Positions 56,829 through 64,000 of a stretch of DNA of 64,000 bases are shown one piece after another. This DNA is from Bacteroidota bacterium (GTDB lineage: Bacteria > Bacteroidota > Bacteroidia > Chitinophagales > LD1). Under the pieces are notes generated by a model. It did no database searches. It was not told where the DNA came from and worked only from the letters and a program-made list of their open reading frames with translations. The stretch is from NCBI GenBank assembly GCA_947475165.1, contig CANJLD010000011.1, positions 62,001 to 126,000 on the forward strand. The letters run 5' to 3'. A program made the translations under genes and the position numbers. Each line of letters starts with the position of its first letter. Position 1 is the first letter of the stretch.

Positions 56829-57314
56829 ATAGTTTGGTTTTGATTGGTTTACGAGGGGAACTATTTTTACTATTGCAGGATTAATTTGAAATATAAGAAT
56901 GCTTCTGCAAGATATCAAGGGAGGTGAATCAGGTGCCGCTTTCCTTCTAGTAAACGAGTACTTAAATTTAATCGGGAAACAATTAGTGGACACAGACATT
57001 CCCTCGCTAGGATAAGTAAAGCTCAAATATCAATTCGATTAACAATGTCTAATGCCTTTACAGGATTGAAACGTATTTTTGTATTGGGGTTTATTATCTT
57101 CACTAAATCACAATCAATGCGTAATAATACAACACGTTTGAAAGAAAGCATTTCTTATGCCAATGGCTTTTATTTTTTTACCCGCAACGGAGTATGTTCT
57201 ACTAATTGGCAAAAATTTTTACTAGCCAGTTGACAGGCTGTTTAATAGCAAATGATATGAAATGCGTGCTAACCGTGCTAAAGAAGGACGGGCATAACAG
57301 CAAAACCAAAACGG
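56829..57314. other. Intergenic region, no gene supported
   Basis: This 486-base gap lies between divergent genes and probably holds both promoters, but no clear TTTG/TAnnTTTG pair is seen. A 62-codon frame at 57045-57233 has no motif and no sign of being a gene, and was not accepted. Confidence 0.5.
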
Positions 57315-58568
57315 ATGAATAAAGATTTTACAAAAGGCTTAGTAGCCGGATTTATTCTTTCGCTTTTTACCATCTATTCCTTTTTCCGAATTTACTGGAT
57401 AATGGAAATAGGAGTGAAGTATTTCCGCTGGCATGCCGTGTTGTGGCTGTATCTTTCAGTTGCTCTAATTTTTTTCGGCATTAGTTATTGGTTGTATAAA
57501 CGCGAGAAACTTAAAAGCCCATCGGCACAAAAATATTTTCTGCTTGTTTCAGGATTAATAATTGGCATTTATACAGCCGAAATTCTTTTGCGCTTATTGC
57601 ATATAGGAACCACCTACTCCGAGCAACGCGAAGGTGTTTTTGTAAACCCTGCCGAGCGGGTGCAAAAAAGCTGGTATATGCTATACTCTCCTTGCTCTTC
57701 AACGGAGCTAAAAACACAGGAGTATTCATTTTTACGTTCTTCAAATTCAGAGGGTTTTTCTGATAAAGACTGGACAGTGGAAAAAGATAGCAATGAAATA
57801 AAGATTATTACGCTTGGCGATTCGTTTACCGATGGTGATGGGTGCCCGCAAGACTCTTCTTATCCCCGCGTTCTGGAAGGTTTATTGCAAAGTCAATTTC
57901 CCGAATTTAAAATTACTGTGATGAATGCCGCCAGATGTGGCAGCGATCCCTGGTTTGAATTTAAAAAACTGCACGACCTCCTGCTTAAATATAAACCTGA
58001 TATAGTTGTTTATACCAATGGTTCCAACGATATGTTTTTCGACCATCTGATGTATGGGGGAATGGAACGTTTCTCGGCTGACTCTACGGTAAAAAATAAA
58101 ATACCGCACCATGGTTGGTTAGGATTGTATGAGGTGAATTATGTGTTTCGGTTGATGATGAACTTTTCAGGATATGATGAAACGCTTTTTGGCGTTGAAG
58201 ACCGTGAAAGAAATAAACTTACCGCCATTGCCGATTCGCGCGAATTGAGCCGGCAGTTCAGTCAGTTAGCGGTAGCGAATAATTTCACTTGCGTTCAGTT
58301 GATTAGACCCGAAAGACCCGAAATAAGAGCAGGAGAATACCCATTCAGTTTAAATGACCTGATGAACGGAAGCGATACTCTTCCTAGTTATTCAACATTC
58401 GACCTGCTGGCATATTACCAGGAGAGCCGCCTTATTAATAAGTCAAATGTGGATGATTATTTCTGGCCTTCGGATGGACATCACAATACTAAAGGCTATA
58501 GGGCAATGGCACAGGGCGTAGCTCATTGTGTAAAGGAAATAATAGAAAAAAAGAAACCGCAGAACTGA
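57315..58568 (+). CDS. Multi-helix SGNH hydrolase/acyltransferase-like protein
   Basis: The 417-residue protein is the most diverged of the four-member family. Membrane helices occupy about 10-100, the motif reads 'YWIMEIGVKYFRWH' (27-40, with RWH for KWH), the nucleophile is Ser170 in LGDSF, the Asn block is 'TNGSNDMFFDHLMYGG' and the base pair is Asp387/His390 in 'DGHH'. It is convergent with the radical SAM gene at 58684 and could act on the same surface product as the other members. Confidence 0.85.
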   Translation: MNKDFTKGLVAGFILSLFTIYSFFRIYWIMEIGVKYFRWHAVLWLYLSVALIFFGISYWLYKREKLKSPSAQKYFLLVSGLIIGIYTAEILLRLLHIGTTYSEQREGVFVNPAERVQKSWYMLYSPCSSTELKTQEYSFLRSSNSEGFSDKDWTVEKDSNEIKIITLGDSFTDGDGCPQDSSYPRVLEGLLQSQFPEFKITVMNAARCGSDPWFEFKKLHDLLLKYKPDIVVYTNGSNDMFFDHLMYGGMERFSADSTVKNKIPHHGWLGLYEVNYVFRLMMNFSGYDETLFGVEDRERNKLTAIADSRELSRQFSQLAVANNFTCVQLIRPERPEIRAGEYPFSLNDLMNGSDTLPSYSTFDLLAYYQESRLINKSNVDDYFWPSDGHHNTKGYRAMAQGVAHCVKEIIEKKKPQN

Positions 58569-58683
58569 AAAAACCTTCGCATCAATAACTTCAATGCTAC
58601 GTCCGGAGGTTGGCAGTATACAAAGGATTCATAAGGGTTTATCTGTCTTGTTGGAGGTCTATTTCAACTTTCCTACATTAACT

Positions 58684-60081
58684 TTATCGGTAAATATTTT
58701 TCTCCACCAATTCTTTTATCTCGCTTTTAGAAAGTGCTACAAGATTTTCAAATTCCATAGAAAAAGAAATAATATCAATAGTGCCGGGAAAATAATTTTC
58801 CTTTTCAATTCCCAATTCAAGGGCTATTTCCCGAAAGTATGTTTCTAAACGGTTGGCTTTATTCCTCTCTGTGATATCACTGTACCTTTCGCGGGATAAT
58901 TTCCTAATCAGGCCATACAGCACTTCCCAATCAGCTATTCCTTGCGAATTGGCCAAACCGGTCCTTTCGTCTTCGTTTCCGCTCCATTGAATAAGTTGAT
59001 TAATAAACCCCTCATAGTGTTTAATATTCTCTTTCTGTAATGGAGTGTCAGCCTGTTCAAATTTTACAGATTGAAGATTACAAATAATGGATTCGATTTC
59101 ATTTTTACTCAACGAGGAAAGAGAGGAAGAAGCGGGAGCAAAAACAGTATGAAAATACAAATTCGCATTTTTTTTATTGCAATAGTTTACAAATTCAGGT
59201 GCTTCGTTCCAGTTTTGTTTCATCATGCATGCGGATATGTTGAATGGTAAATTTTTTCTTAGCGAGTAGTCATGGAAATATTCAATATGCTCCATTACCT
59301 TTTCGAAATTTGCATTCACCCTTATTCGTTCATAGTTTTCTTTTTGCAGACTATCTATTGAAATGTTTAAAAAGAAAATGCCTTTTTCAAGTAAATCCAT
59401 GATGCGGGTGTTCAAAAAAGTAGCATTGGTTTGAATTATAATACGGCAGGCAGGATTGACAGCAACTATTCTATCCCAGATATCATAGTATACCTTTATC
59501 ATAAAAGGTTCCCCACCATAAAATTTTGCCTGGTCCAGATAAGGAATAAATTCGTTGAGTTGCTCTACAAATTTTTCATTGTACGGACTTTCATATGGTT
59601 TCCTGCCCTTTCGATTGGCTATAGAGGAAGAGAACTCAGCAGAACACATGACACATTCAAGATTGCAGGTGTTGTCCAACTCAAATTCAAATACCGATGG
59701 AAAATGATTTGAGTTTAATTTATTGATATCAAACTGTACTGCCTTTAACGCTGGGAAATTTTTTGCGAACAATTGTATTTCGCAGCAGGAGCACCCCTTT
59801 TTTAATGAATTATCTTTCAAACTACTCCGCAATTCGTTGGCTTTTTGCCCATTCCATATTTGCTGAACAGACTGTTCAGGCCACCTGCCCAATTCAAATA
59901 ACCGGTTATAGCAGCAAGCTGTAACACTACCACGGTGACCGAAGTACAAATTTTTGAAGGGAGCATGACAGATGGCAAATTTATTTCCTTGCTCTCGCAG
60001 ATTTTGATACCCATCCAACGCAGCTTTATATGCGCTGTTTTTTTTAGCTACAAGTTCATCAGGGTGTAAATCAGAATTCAT
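58684..60081 (-). CDS. Radical SAM protein with N-terminal twitch-type cluster domain
   Basis: The 465-residue protein has N-terminal Cys38, Cys56-Cys57, Cys97 and Cys100, and the SAM motif CNLECVMC (139, 143, 146), then 'AKFYGGEPF'. The nearest relative by layout is the gene at 35997, with the ACCYN pair and the GCxxC closing motif. It lies about 16 kb from the main radical SAM block, next to the repeat array at 60367. Confidence 0.88.
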   Translation of the reverse strand: MNSDLHPDELVAKKNSAYKAALDGYQNLREQGNKFAICHAPFKNLYFGHRGSVTACCYNRLFELGRWPEQSVQQIWNGQKANELRSSLKDNSLKKGCSCCEIQLFAKNFPALKAVQFDINKLNSNHFPSVFEFELDNTCNLECVMCSAEFSSSIANRKGRKPYESPYNEKFVEQLNEFIPYLDQAKFYGGEPFMIKVYYDIWDRIVAVNPACRIIIQTNATFLNTRIMDLLEKGIFFLNISIDSLQKENYERIRVNANFEKVMEHIEYFHDYSLRKNLPFNISACMMKQNWNEAPEFVNYCNKKNANLYFHTVFAPASSSLSSLSKNEIESIICNLQSVKFEQADTPLQKENIKHYEGFINQLIQWSGNEDERTGLANSQGIADWEVLYGLIRKLSRERYSDITERNKANRLETYFREIALELGIEKENYFPGTIDIISFSMEFENLVALSKSEIKELVEKNIYR

Positions 60082-60366
60082 ATTTAAGTAATTTACAGTA
60101 TTAAGCCTACGAATTTCAAACGCAGATACGTTGCATAGTACCCCAGCACGAGTTCACCTCTCTGTTTTGAGTAAAAACCATCCCCAGCTATTGTGCAGGC
60201 GCGGGCACAGCACCAAACAGTAGTGACGAAATTTTATTTTTTACCCGGGCTGGCAGCAAATTCATGAAGTAAATATAAACCCTATTAGGAAGTAAAGATT
60301 TTAGAAGGTTTAAAAATTTACGAAATTCTATGCTGACTTTGGGCTATACATCCTTTTTAACGGAAA
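60082..60366. other. Intergenic region before the repeat array
   Basis: Apart from a few short inverted repeats I see no gene, RNA or clear promoter here. The A/T-rich end blends into the tandem array. Confidence 0.4.
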
Positions 60367-60715
60367 ATGCGCGTGATGATGTCGTTAGCCCCGTTTCCGT
60401 TTTCGGAAATGCACCTCCTTACATCGGAAGCCCCGTTTCCTTTTTCGGAAATGCGCCTCCTTGCATCGGAAGCCCTGTTTCCGTTTTCGGAAATGTGCCT
60501 AACGACATCGTTAGCCCTGTTTCCGTTTTCGGAAATGCACCTAACGACATCGTTAGCCCTGTTTCCGTTTTCGGAAATACACCTAACGACATCGTTAACC
60601 CTGTTTCCGTTTTCGGAAACGCGCCTGACGACATCGTTAGCCCTGTTTCCGTTTTCGGAAATGCGCCTGACGACATCGTTAGCCCTGTTTCCGTTTTCGG
60701 AAATGCGCCTCCACA
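60367..60715. repeat. Tandem repeat array, eight units of 42 bp, each with two palindromes
   Basis: The hairpin core TTTCCGTTTTCGGAAA recurs at 60394, 60436, 60478, 60520, 60562, 60604, 60646 and 60688, exactly 42 bases apart. The second unit has a T for G in the stem. The other half of the unit is a second palindrome, CTAACGACATCGTTAG, perfect between units 3-4 and 4-5 and varied in the others. Since 42 is a multiple of three, long frames run open in several directions; these are a by-product. At 42 bp (about four helical turns) each palindrome would lie on the same face of the DNA. Array units are not interrupted by variable spacers, so it is not CRISPR. Role unknown. Confidence 0.92.
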
Positions 60716-60767
60716 GCCGTGAGGGCTCTTTATTTTTTGCAAATTGTTAGGGAAAGGCAGATGTTTA

Positions 60768-62021
60768 TCAAACCGATAATTCCATCTTTACATCCTCCGG
60801 CTTATACTTTTCTATCAATTGATAGAATTCGGGAAAGGTTTCGGCAAAACTTTCCAGCCTGAATTTATCATGGCGGGTAATGTGGCGGAAAAACTCGCTG
60901 AAGTCGCGTTCGTCTTTTCCGTTTAAGTACGAAATAAGATTGCCGATAGTTTTAGTTCGCAGTTCTTCCATTTGGTAAGTAGCCTGCACGGAACGTTTAA
61001 GGCGCTCGGCTATCTGCGTTTTAATTTCTTCGGGCAATAACTGTATTGAAAGCTGGTAAGGGTTGTAAACCAAATTCCAAAACACCGGCAAACCGGGAAA
61101 GTGTTCGTTCATGAATTCGAAATATTCGGGAAAGTAGAAAATATTCATGCTGGTTACCGAGCAGCATATTTTGCATTGCAACTGGTCGTCACCGGTAAAT
61201 CCTCCGTGGGCTATATATTTTTTCATGTTCTCTACCACTTCCGGCCACCGGCCACCGCTTCGCTGGTATTCGAACCGCGCACCTATATCATCAATACTAA
61301 AATTGAGAAACACATTTTTAAACTGTTTGAAAAGCGAAACCAGTTCATCGGTATAAACCGTACCGTTTGTATTAATCAGCAGCGAAATATGTTTGCTGTG
61401 CCCCGTTTGTACACAGTAGCGCATCAGTTCAATATTCTCTTCGCTCATCAGCGGTTCGCCACCAAAAAAACCAATCTGCGTAAAGTGCGGCACCCACCCG
61501 CGAATGATATGCTGGTTTTCGGCAGTCATGTTATAATGCACTTCGCCATTATCACCGTAAAGTTCTTTCGCTTCTTTTATCCAGCGTGTAGAGGCATTAC
61601 TCCAGCAGATACGGCAACGCAGATTGCAAACGTTGCTGGCGTTTATTTCAACGCGCATTGGTTGCTCCGGCTTTTTTACCTGCGTTTCGGGAATATTGTA
61701 CCCGTAAGAATCGTAGCGCATGGGCTTTAACCCTAAGGCTTGTTCTTTCCAGCATTGATTGCAGCCCTTGTTCCTTTTATTATTATGAAAATCTTCGCGA
61801 AGGGTTTGCATGTAATCGGAGTTCCATGCTTCTTCTATAGAATATTTGTCGGCAGTAATTTCTTTGCCTTCGTGGGTAATAAAATTATCGTGATGGCTGC
61901 ACGGCATATACTTTCCATCGGCCGAAAGCAATACCTGAAAAAAGGGATAGTAGCAAAAATCTGTTTTTGCAGGGTCGCGTGTTACCGGAACTTCTTTTTT
62001 CTTAAATAAATTACCAAACAT
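60768..62021 (-). CDS. Radical SAM protein with N-terminal twitch-type cluster domain
   Basis: The 417-residue protein has N-terminal Cys23, Cys41, Cys87 and Cys90, and the SAM motif CNLRCRIC (132, 136, 139), with 'FFGGEPLM'. It groups with the gene at 44683 rather than with the 35997-40509 set. It lies just beside the repeat array and 45 bases from the PhyH gene at 62067 on the same strand, so it is probably the last gene of a leftward operon with the PhyH genes. Confidence 0.88.
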   Translation of the reverse strand: MFGNLFKKKEVPVTRDPAKTDFCYYPFFQVLLSADGKYMPCSHHDNFITHEGKEITADKYSIEEAWNSDYMQTLREDFHNNKRNKGCNQCWKEQALGLKPMRYDSYGYNIPETQVKKPEQPMRVEINASNVCNLRCRICWSNASTRWIKEAKELYGDNGEVHYNMTAENQHIIRGWVPHFTQIGFFGGEPLMSEENIELMRYCVQTGHSKHISLLINTNGTVYTDELVSLFKQFKNVFLNFSIDDIGARFEYQRSGGRWPEVVENMKKYIAHGGFTGDDQLQCKICCSVTSMNIFYFPEYFEFMNEHFPGLPVFWNLVYNPYQLSIQLLPEEIKTQIAERLKRSVQATYQMEELRTKTIGNLISYLNGKDERDFSEFFRHITRHDKFRLESFAETFPEFYQLIEKYKPEDVKMELSV

Positions 62022-62066
62022 TCAGAGCTGTTTAAATTTTTCTGCACCAAAACTGCATAAACGAAA

Positions 62067-62954
62067 TTACACCTGCAGTAATTTTTTAATTCTTGTAATA
62101 AAAGAACCGGGTTTGTCCGCTTCATCTTTCACAACACCCTCTCCGGCTATCAATTGCTGTAACCGGGTATCGGTAATTTCCTGAAAGTTGTAATTGATTT
62201 TTTCTCGACTCTTCAACCCTTTAGGTCCTTCAAAAATATTTCCGTAGAGAAAAAATTCGGGATTTGATTCAAAAACTTCTACGGTATTTTCATCTGCCTT
62301 GTGATAATATAGCATCTCAGCGTCTTGCGGAATAATTCCATACACCGCAGCCAAACGAATTTCGTTTGATGAATTTTCTCCCGATGCGTGCAGCAAGCGA
62401 TGGTCGTAAATAAGTGCTTCTCCCTTTTTCATGTAAAGCGAAATCATTTTTTGCCAAAGCAAATCGTTTGCTTTTTCGTACGCAGAAGAAATATTTGCGC
62501 TTCGATAAGATTTAAGCCATGTATGGCTTTTAGATAAAACTTTTATCACTCCGTTGTTGTCATTCAAATCAACCAACGGTACCCAAATGTTGAACGAACG
62601 GAATTTTTCTTCATCAACAATATTCCAATCCTGATGCGGCTGCAAAGTTCCTTTGCTGCCTTTGCCTTTTGCAATAAATGAACCTCCAAGCGAATTACAA
62701 TTGCTAAAAGCTTTTTGAATAGCGCGCGCAAAAACTTTTTTTATTTCCTCGTTCATTTTAATTCTGAACGGAATATCAGAAACATGGGCAGTGGCATAGA
62801 TGCCATCCTGTTCTTTCGCATGATGCTCGTAGTAGAAATTAACCAGTGCGGCAACTTCATCAGCAGAAAGAAAAGGAATAACTACATAACCCTCCTCCAA
62901 CAACTTCCTGTCGAGTTGTTCATCCAATAAAATCTTTTGTGCAGAATTTGTCAT
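62067..62954 (-). CDS. PhyH family 2OG-Fe(II) dioxygenase
   Basis: The 295-residue protein has His107 and Asp109 in PHQDWNIVDE, His189 in LHASGEN and Arg200. Motif details resemble domain 1 of the double protein at 28764 (HQDWNIVDE and RS-rich loop). It has a basic C-terminal helix, 'FITRIKKLLQV'. Start and stop overlap the gene at 62951 by four bases, so the pair is translationally coupled. Confidence 0.9.
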   Translation of the reverse strand: MTNSAQKILLDEQLDRKLLEEGYVVIPFLSADEVAALVNFYYEHHAKEQDGIYATAHVSDIPFRIKMNEEIKKVFARAIQKAFSNCNSLGGSFIAKGKGSKGTLQPHQDWNIVDEEKFRSFNIWVPLVDLNDNNGVIKVLSKSHTWLKSYRSANISSAYEKANDLLWQKMISLYMKKGEALIYDHRLLHASGENSSNEIRLAAVYGIIPQDAEMLYYHKADENTVEVFESNPEFFLYGNIFEGPKGLKSREKINYNFQEITDTRLQQLIAGEGVVKDEADKPGSFITRIKKLLQV

Positions 62955-63868
62955 TGAAAAACTTCGGCAATGCGTTTGAAAATATTTTTGGGTGCAATAG
63001 GTTTTGGAGAAGTAAAAGCAGCCGCTGCTTTCATGCGCTCTATTTCTTTTTGCAGTTCTTCTCTAGTGAATTTTGCCGGATTATATGTTTTAAATCCCTT
63101 GCTTTCGCCCATGGTTGGTCGCTGAAAAATATCTGTAGCGAAGTTTTTAAAACTGATGAGAAAATCTTCCGGCATTTCAAACACTTCTACTTCATCGGTA
63201 TTTTTTGAATTGTCTTTGTAATTGAATTGCATAGTCGTTCCCTTCGATTTCACTCCTGCTGTAATTGCTTTGCGAATTTGATTAGAACGATTTGCTTTTG
63301 AATAGTGAATAACACTTTGATTCAGAATAACCGCTTCGCCTGCTTTCACGCATATAGGGATTGAAGATTCAATAACCACATCATCATTACCTGTAAAGAA
63401 AAACGGAAGTGTAGGAGCGCGCAAAGTTTTGAGTGCATCGTAATGCGTGCCGGGAACAATCTGCAACGCACCATTGGTTTCGTTAACATCAGTAAGCGGC
63501 ACCCAGCAATTGAGTGCAACAAATTTTTCTTCATCTACAATTGTCCAGTCCTGATGAATAGCCAACTCACTGTTTTGTGAAGGCATTTTGAAAAGAAAGG
63601 CTGCACCGAATGGCTGATAATCTATAAACAACCGCTCGTAATGTTTAGAGAAAACTTTCACAATTTCATCGCTTGCTTTTTTCTTATAACTGAAATCCTG
63701 CGAGTAACTTCCCGATACAAATCCTTCTTTCGGTAAATCGGGATGAAGCGAATCGAAAAAATGGTTGAGGTATTTTATTTCTTCTTCATCAATAAACGGC
63801 ACAACTAAAAAACCCTGCTTCTCAAAGCGGGCTTGCATAGCATCATCTTTAAAAATTCGCTTGCTCAT
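62951..63868 (-). CDS. PhyH family 2OG-Fe(II) dioxygenase
   Basis: The 305-residue protein has His105 and Asp107 in IHQDWTIVDE, His188 in IHYSKAN and Arg199. Tail 'NIFKRIAEVFQ' is amphipathic and basic. It lies 4 bases after the stop of the partial gene at 63873 and overlaps 62067, making three PhyH genes in a row. Confidence 0.9.
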   Translation of the reverse strand: MSKRIFKDDAMQARFEKQGFLVVPFIDEEEIKYLNHFFDSLHPDLPKEGFVSGSYSQDFSYKKKASDEIVKVFSKHYERLFIDYQPFGAAFLFKMPSQNSELAIHQDWTIVDEEKFVALNCWVPLTDVNETNGALQIVPGTHYDALKTLRAPTLPFFFTGNDDVVIESSIPICVKAGEAVILNQSVIHYSKANRSNQIRKAITAGVKSKGTTMQFNYKDNSKNTDEVEVFEMPEDFLISFKNFATDIFQRPTMGESKGFKTYNPAKFTREELQKEIERMKAAAAFTSPKPIAPKNIFKRIAEVFQ

Positions 63869-63872
63869 AATT

Positions 63873-64000
63873 TCATTTGAATAAACTTTCGAGCATTCTT
63901 TTCAGCAATGGCTTTTCTTCCCTACCGTAAACCTTTTGCAATTGCTCCGGTGTAATCTTCGGAAAATTGTAATCAACCAAACCCAAACTTTTACCAATTT
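63873..64000 (-). CDS. Partial PhyH-type oxygenase, C-terminus only
   Basis: The gene enters from the right edge and only about 41 C-terminal residues are visible. They carry 'VDYNFPKITPEQLQKVYG', the same tail as the complete PhyH genes nearby (compare 'INYNFQEITDTRLQQLI' in the gene at 62067), and end with 'KPLLKRMLESLFK'. Its stop is at 63873-63875, four bases before the next start. The catalytic core is out of view, so the call rests on the tail alone. Confidence 0.65.
   Translation of the reverse strand, partial: IGKSLGLVDYNFPKITPEQLQKVYGREEKPLLKRMLESLFK

Noticed and set aside
56829-57026. N-terminal extension of the arylsulfotransferase-like gene
   Set aside because: The open frame continues upstream, but the lipoprotein signal starts at the ATG 56828, and the extension has no signal or domain.
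57045-57233. 62-codon frame between the arylsulfotransferase-like and SGNH genes
   Set aside because: No recognised motif, no ribosome binding site and a composition like non-coding DNA.
58569-58683. Loose hairpin AACCTTCG/CGGAGGTT as a terminator
   Set aside because: The loop is over 20 bases and no T-run follows, so pairing is likely to be chance.
60367-60715. CRISPR array
   Set aside because: There are no unique spacers between units; the whole 42-bp unit repeats, and no cas gene is near.
60330-60750. Long overlapping reading frames on both strands across the repeat array
   Set aside because: The 42-bp unit is a multiple of three and has no stop in several frames, so long frames arise automatically. 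No start signal, motif or codon pattern supports a protein.
1-64000. RiPP cluster with radical SAM maturases
   Set aside because: No short precursor with a leader/core pattern was found beside any radical SAM gene, and start/stop overlaps link them to glycan genes. Very small genes missed by eye remain possible.
1-64000. Mobile element or genomic island borders
   Set aside because: No transposase, integrase, tRNA or flanking direct repeat was seen; duplications within the locus look like local gene copying.

Overview
The window looks like chromosome from an AT-rich member of the Bacteroidota, probably near the Chitinophaga/Saprospira side, though the order is a guess. Three things point there: promoter-like TTTG-N18-TAnnTTTG pairs, a DUF1800/DUF1501 gene set, and families typical of that phylum (phytanoyl-CoA dioxygenase-like 'PhyH' proteins, radical SAM proteins with an N-terminal twitch domain, Wzt-type ABC ATPases, lipoproteins with late lipoboxes). 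No rRNA, tRNA, integrase, transposase or CRISPR array was seen. About 50 genes fill the window, the first and last cut by its edges.

Layout. 1-6.7 kb: two B12-type radical SAM proteins, an aspartyl-hydroxylase-like oxygenase, a flippase-like membrane protein, an SGNH hydrolase and a hypothetical. 6.8-11.3 kb: two tandem DUF1800 paralogues and a DUF1501 partner. 11.4-19.4 kb: three arylsulfotransferase-like lipoproteins and two paralogous polytopic membrane proteins. 19.5-22 kb: a five-heme cytochrome and another B12-type radical SAM protein. 22.1-30.5 kb: a block of 2-oxoglutarate/Fe(II) oxygenases, with seven PhyH genes (one a double-domain fusion) and one divergent oxygenase with a His-x-Gly metal motif. 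30.5-36 kb: a Wzt-like ABC ATPase, a membrane-anchored methyltransferase, a UbiA-type prenyltransferase and a two-domain glycosyltransferase. 36-49 kb: seven more radical SAM proteins (five with an N-terminal twitch domain), two SGNH hydrolases and a GT2 glycosyltransferase. 49-58.6 kb: a GT9 glycosyltransferase, a polytopic membrane protein, a long B12-type radical SAM protein, two SGNH hydrolases and another arylsulfotransferase-like lipoprotein. 58.7-64 kb: two more N-twitch radical SAM proteins, a 42-bp palindromic tandem repeat array and three PhyH genes, the last cut by the edge.

How it fits together (inference). The window holds 13 radical SAM enzymes and 12 2-oxoglutarate oxygenase genes. 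Several are locked to glycan or export genes by start/stop overlaps: glycosyltransferase/radical SAM at 35997-36000, radical SAM/GT2 at 47055-47058, SGNH/radical SAM at 42035-42038, and a double PhyH whose stop codon directly abuts the Wzt-like ATPase. Together with the SGNH hydrolases, GT9 and flippase-like protein, this best fits a large locus for making, oxidatively decorating and exporting an unusual cell-surface glycan or lipid-linked molecule. No structural precursor peptide was found, so a peptide (RiPP) product is less likely. The end product cannot be told from sequence alone.
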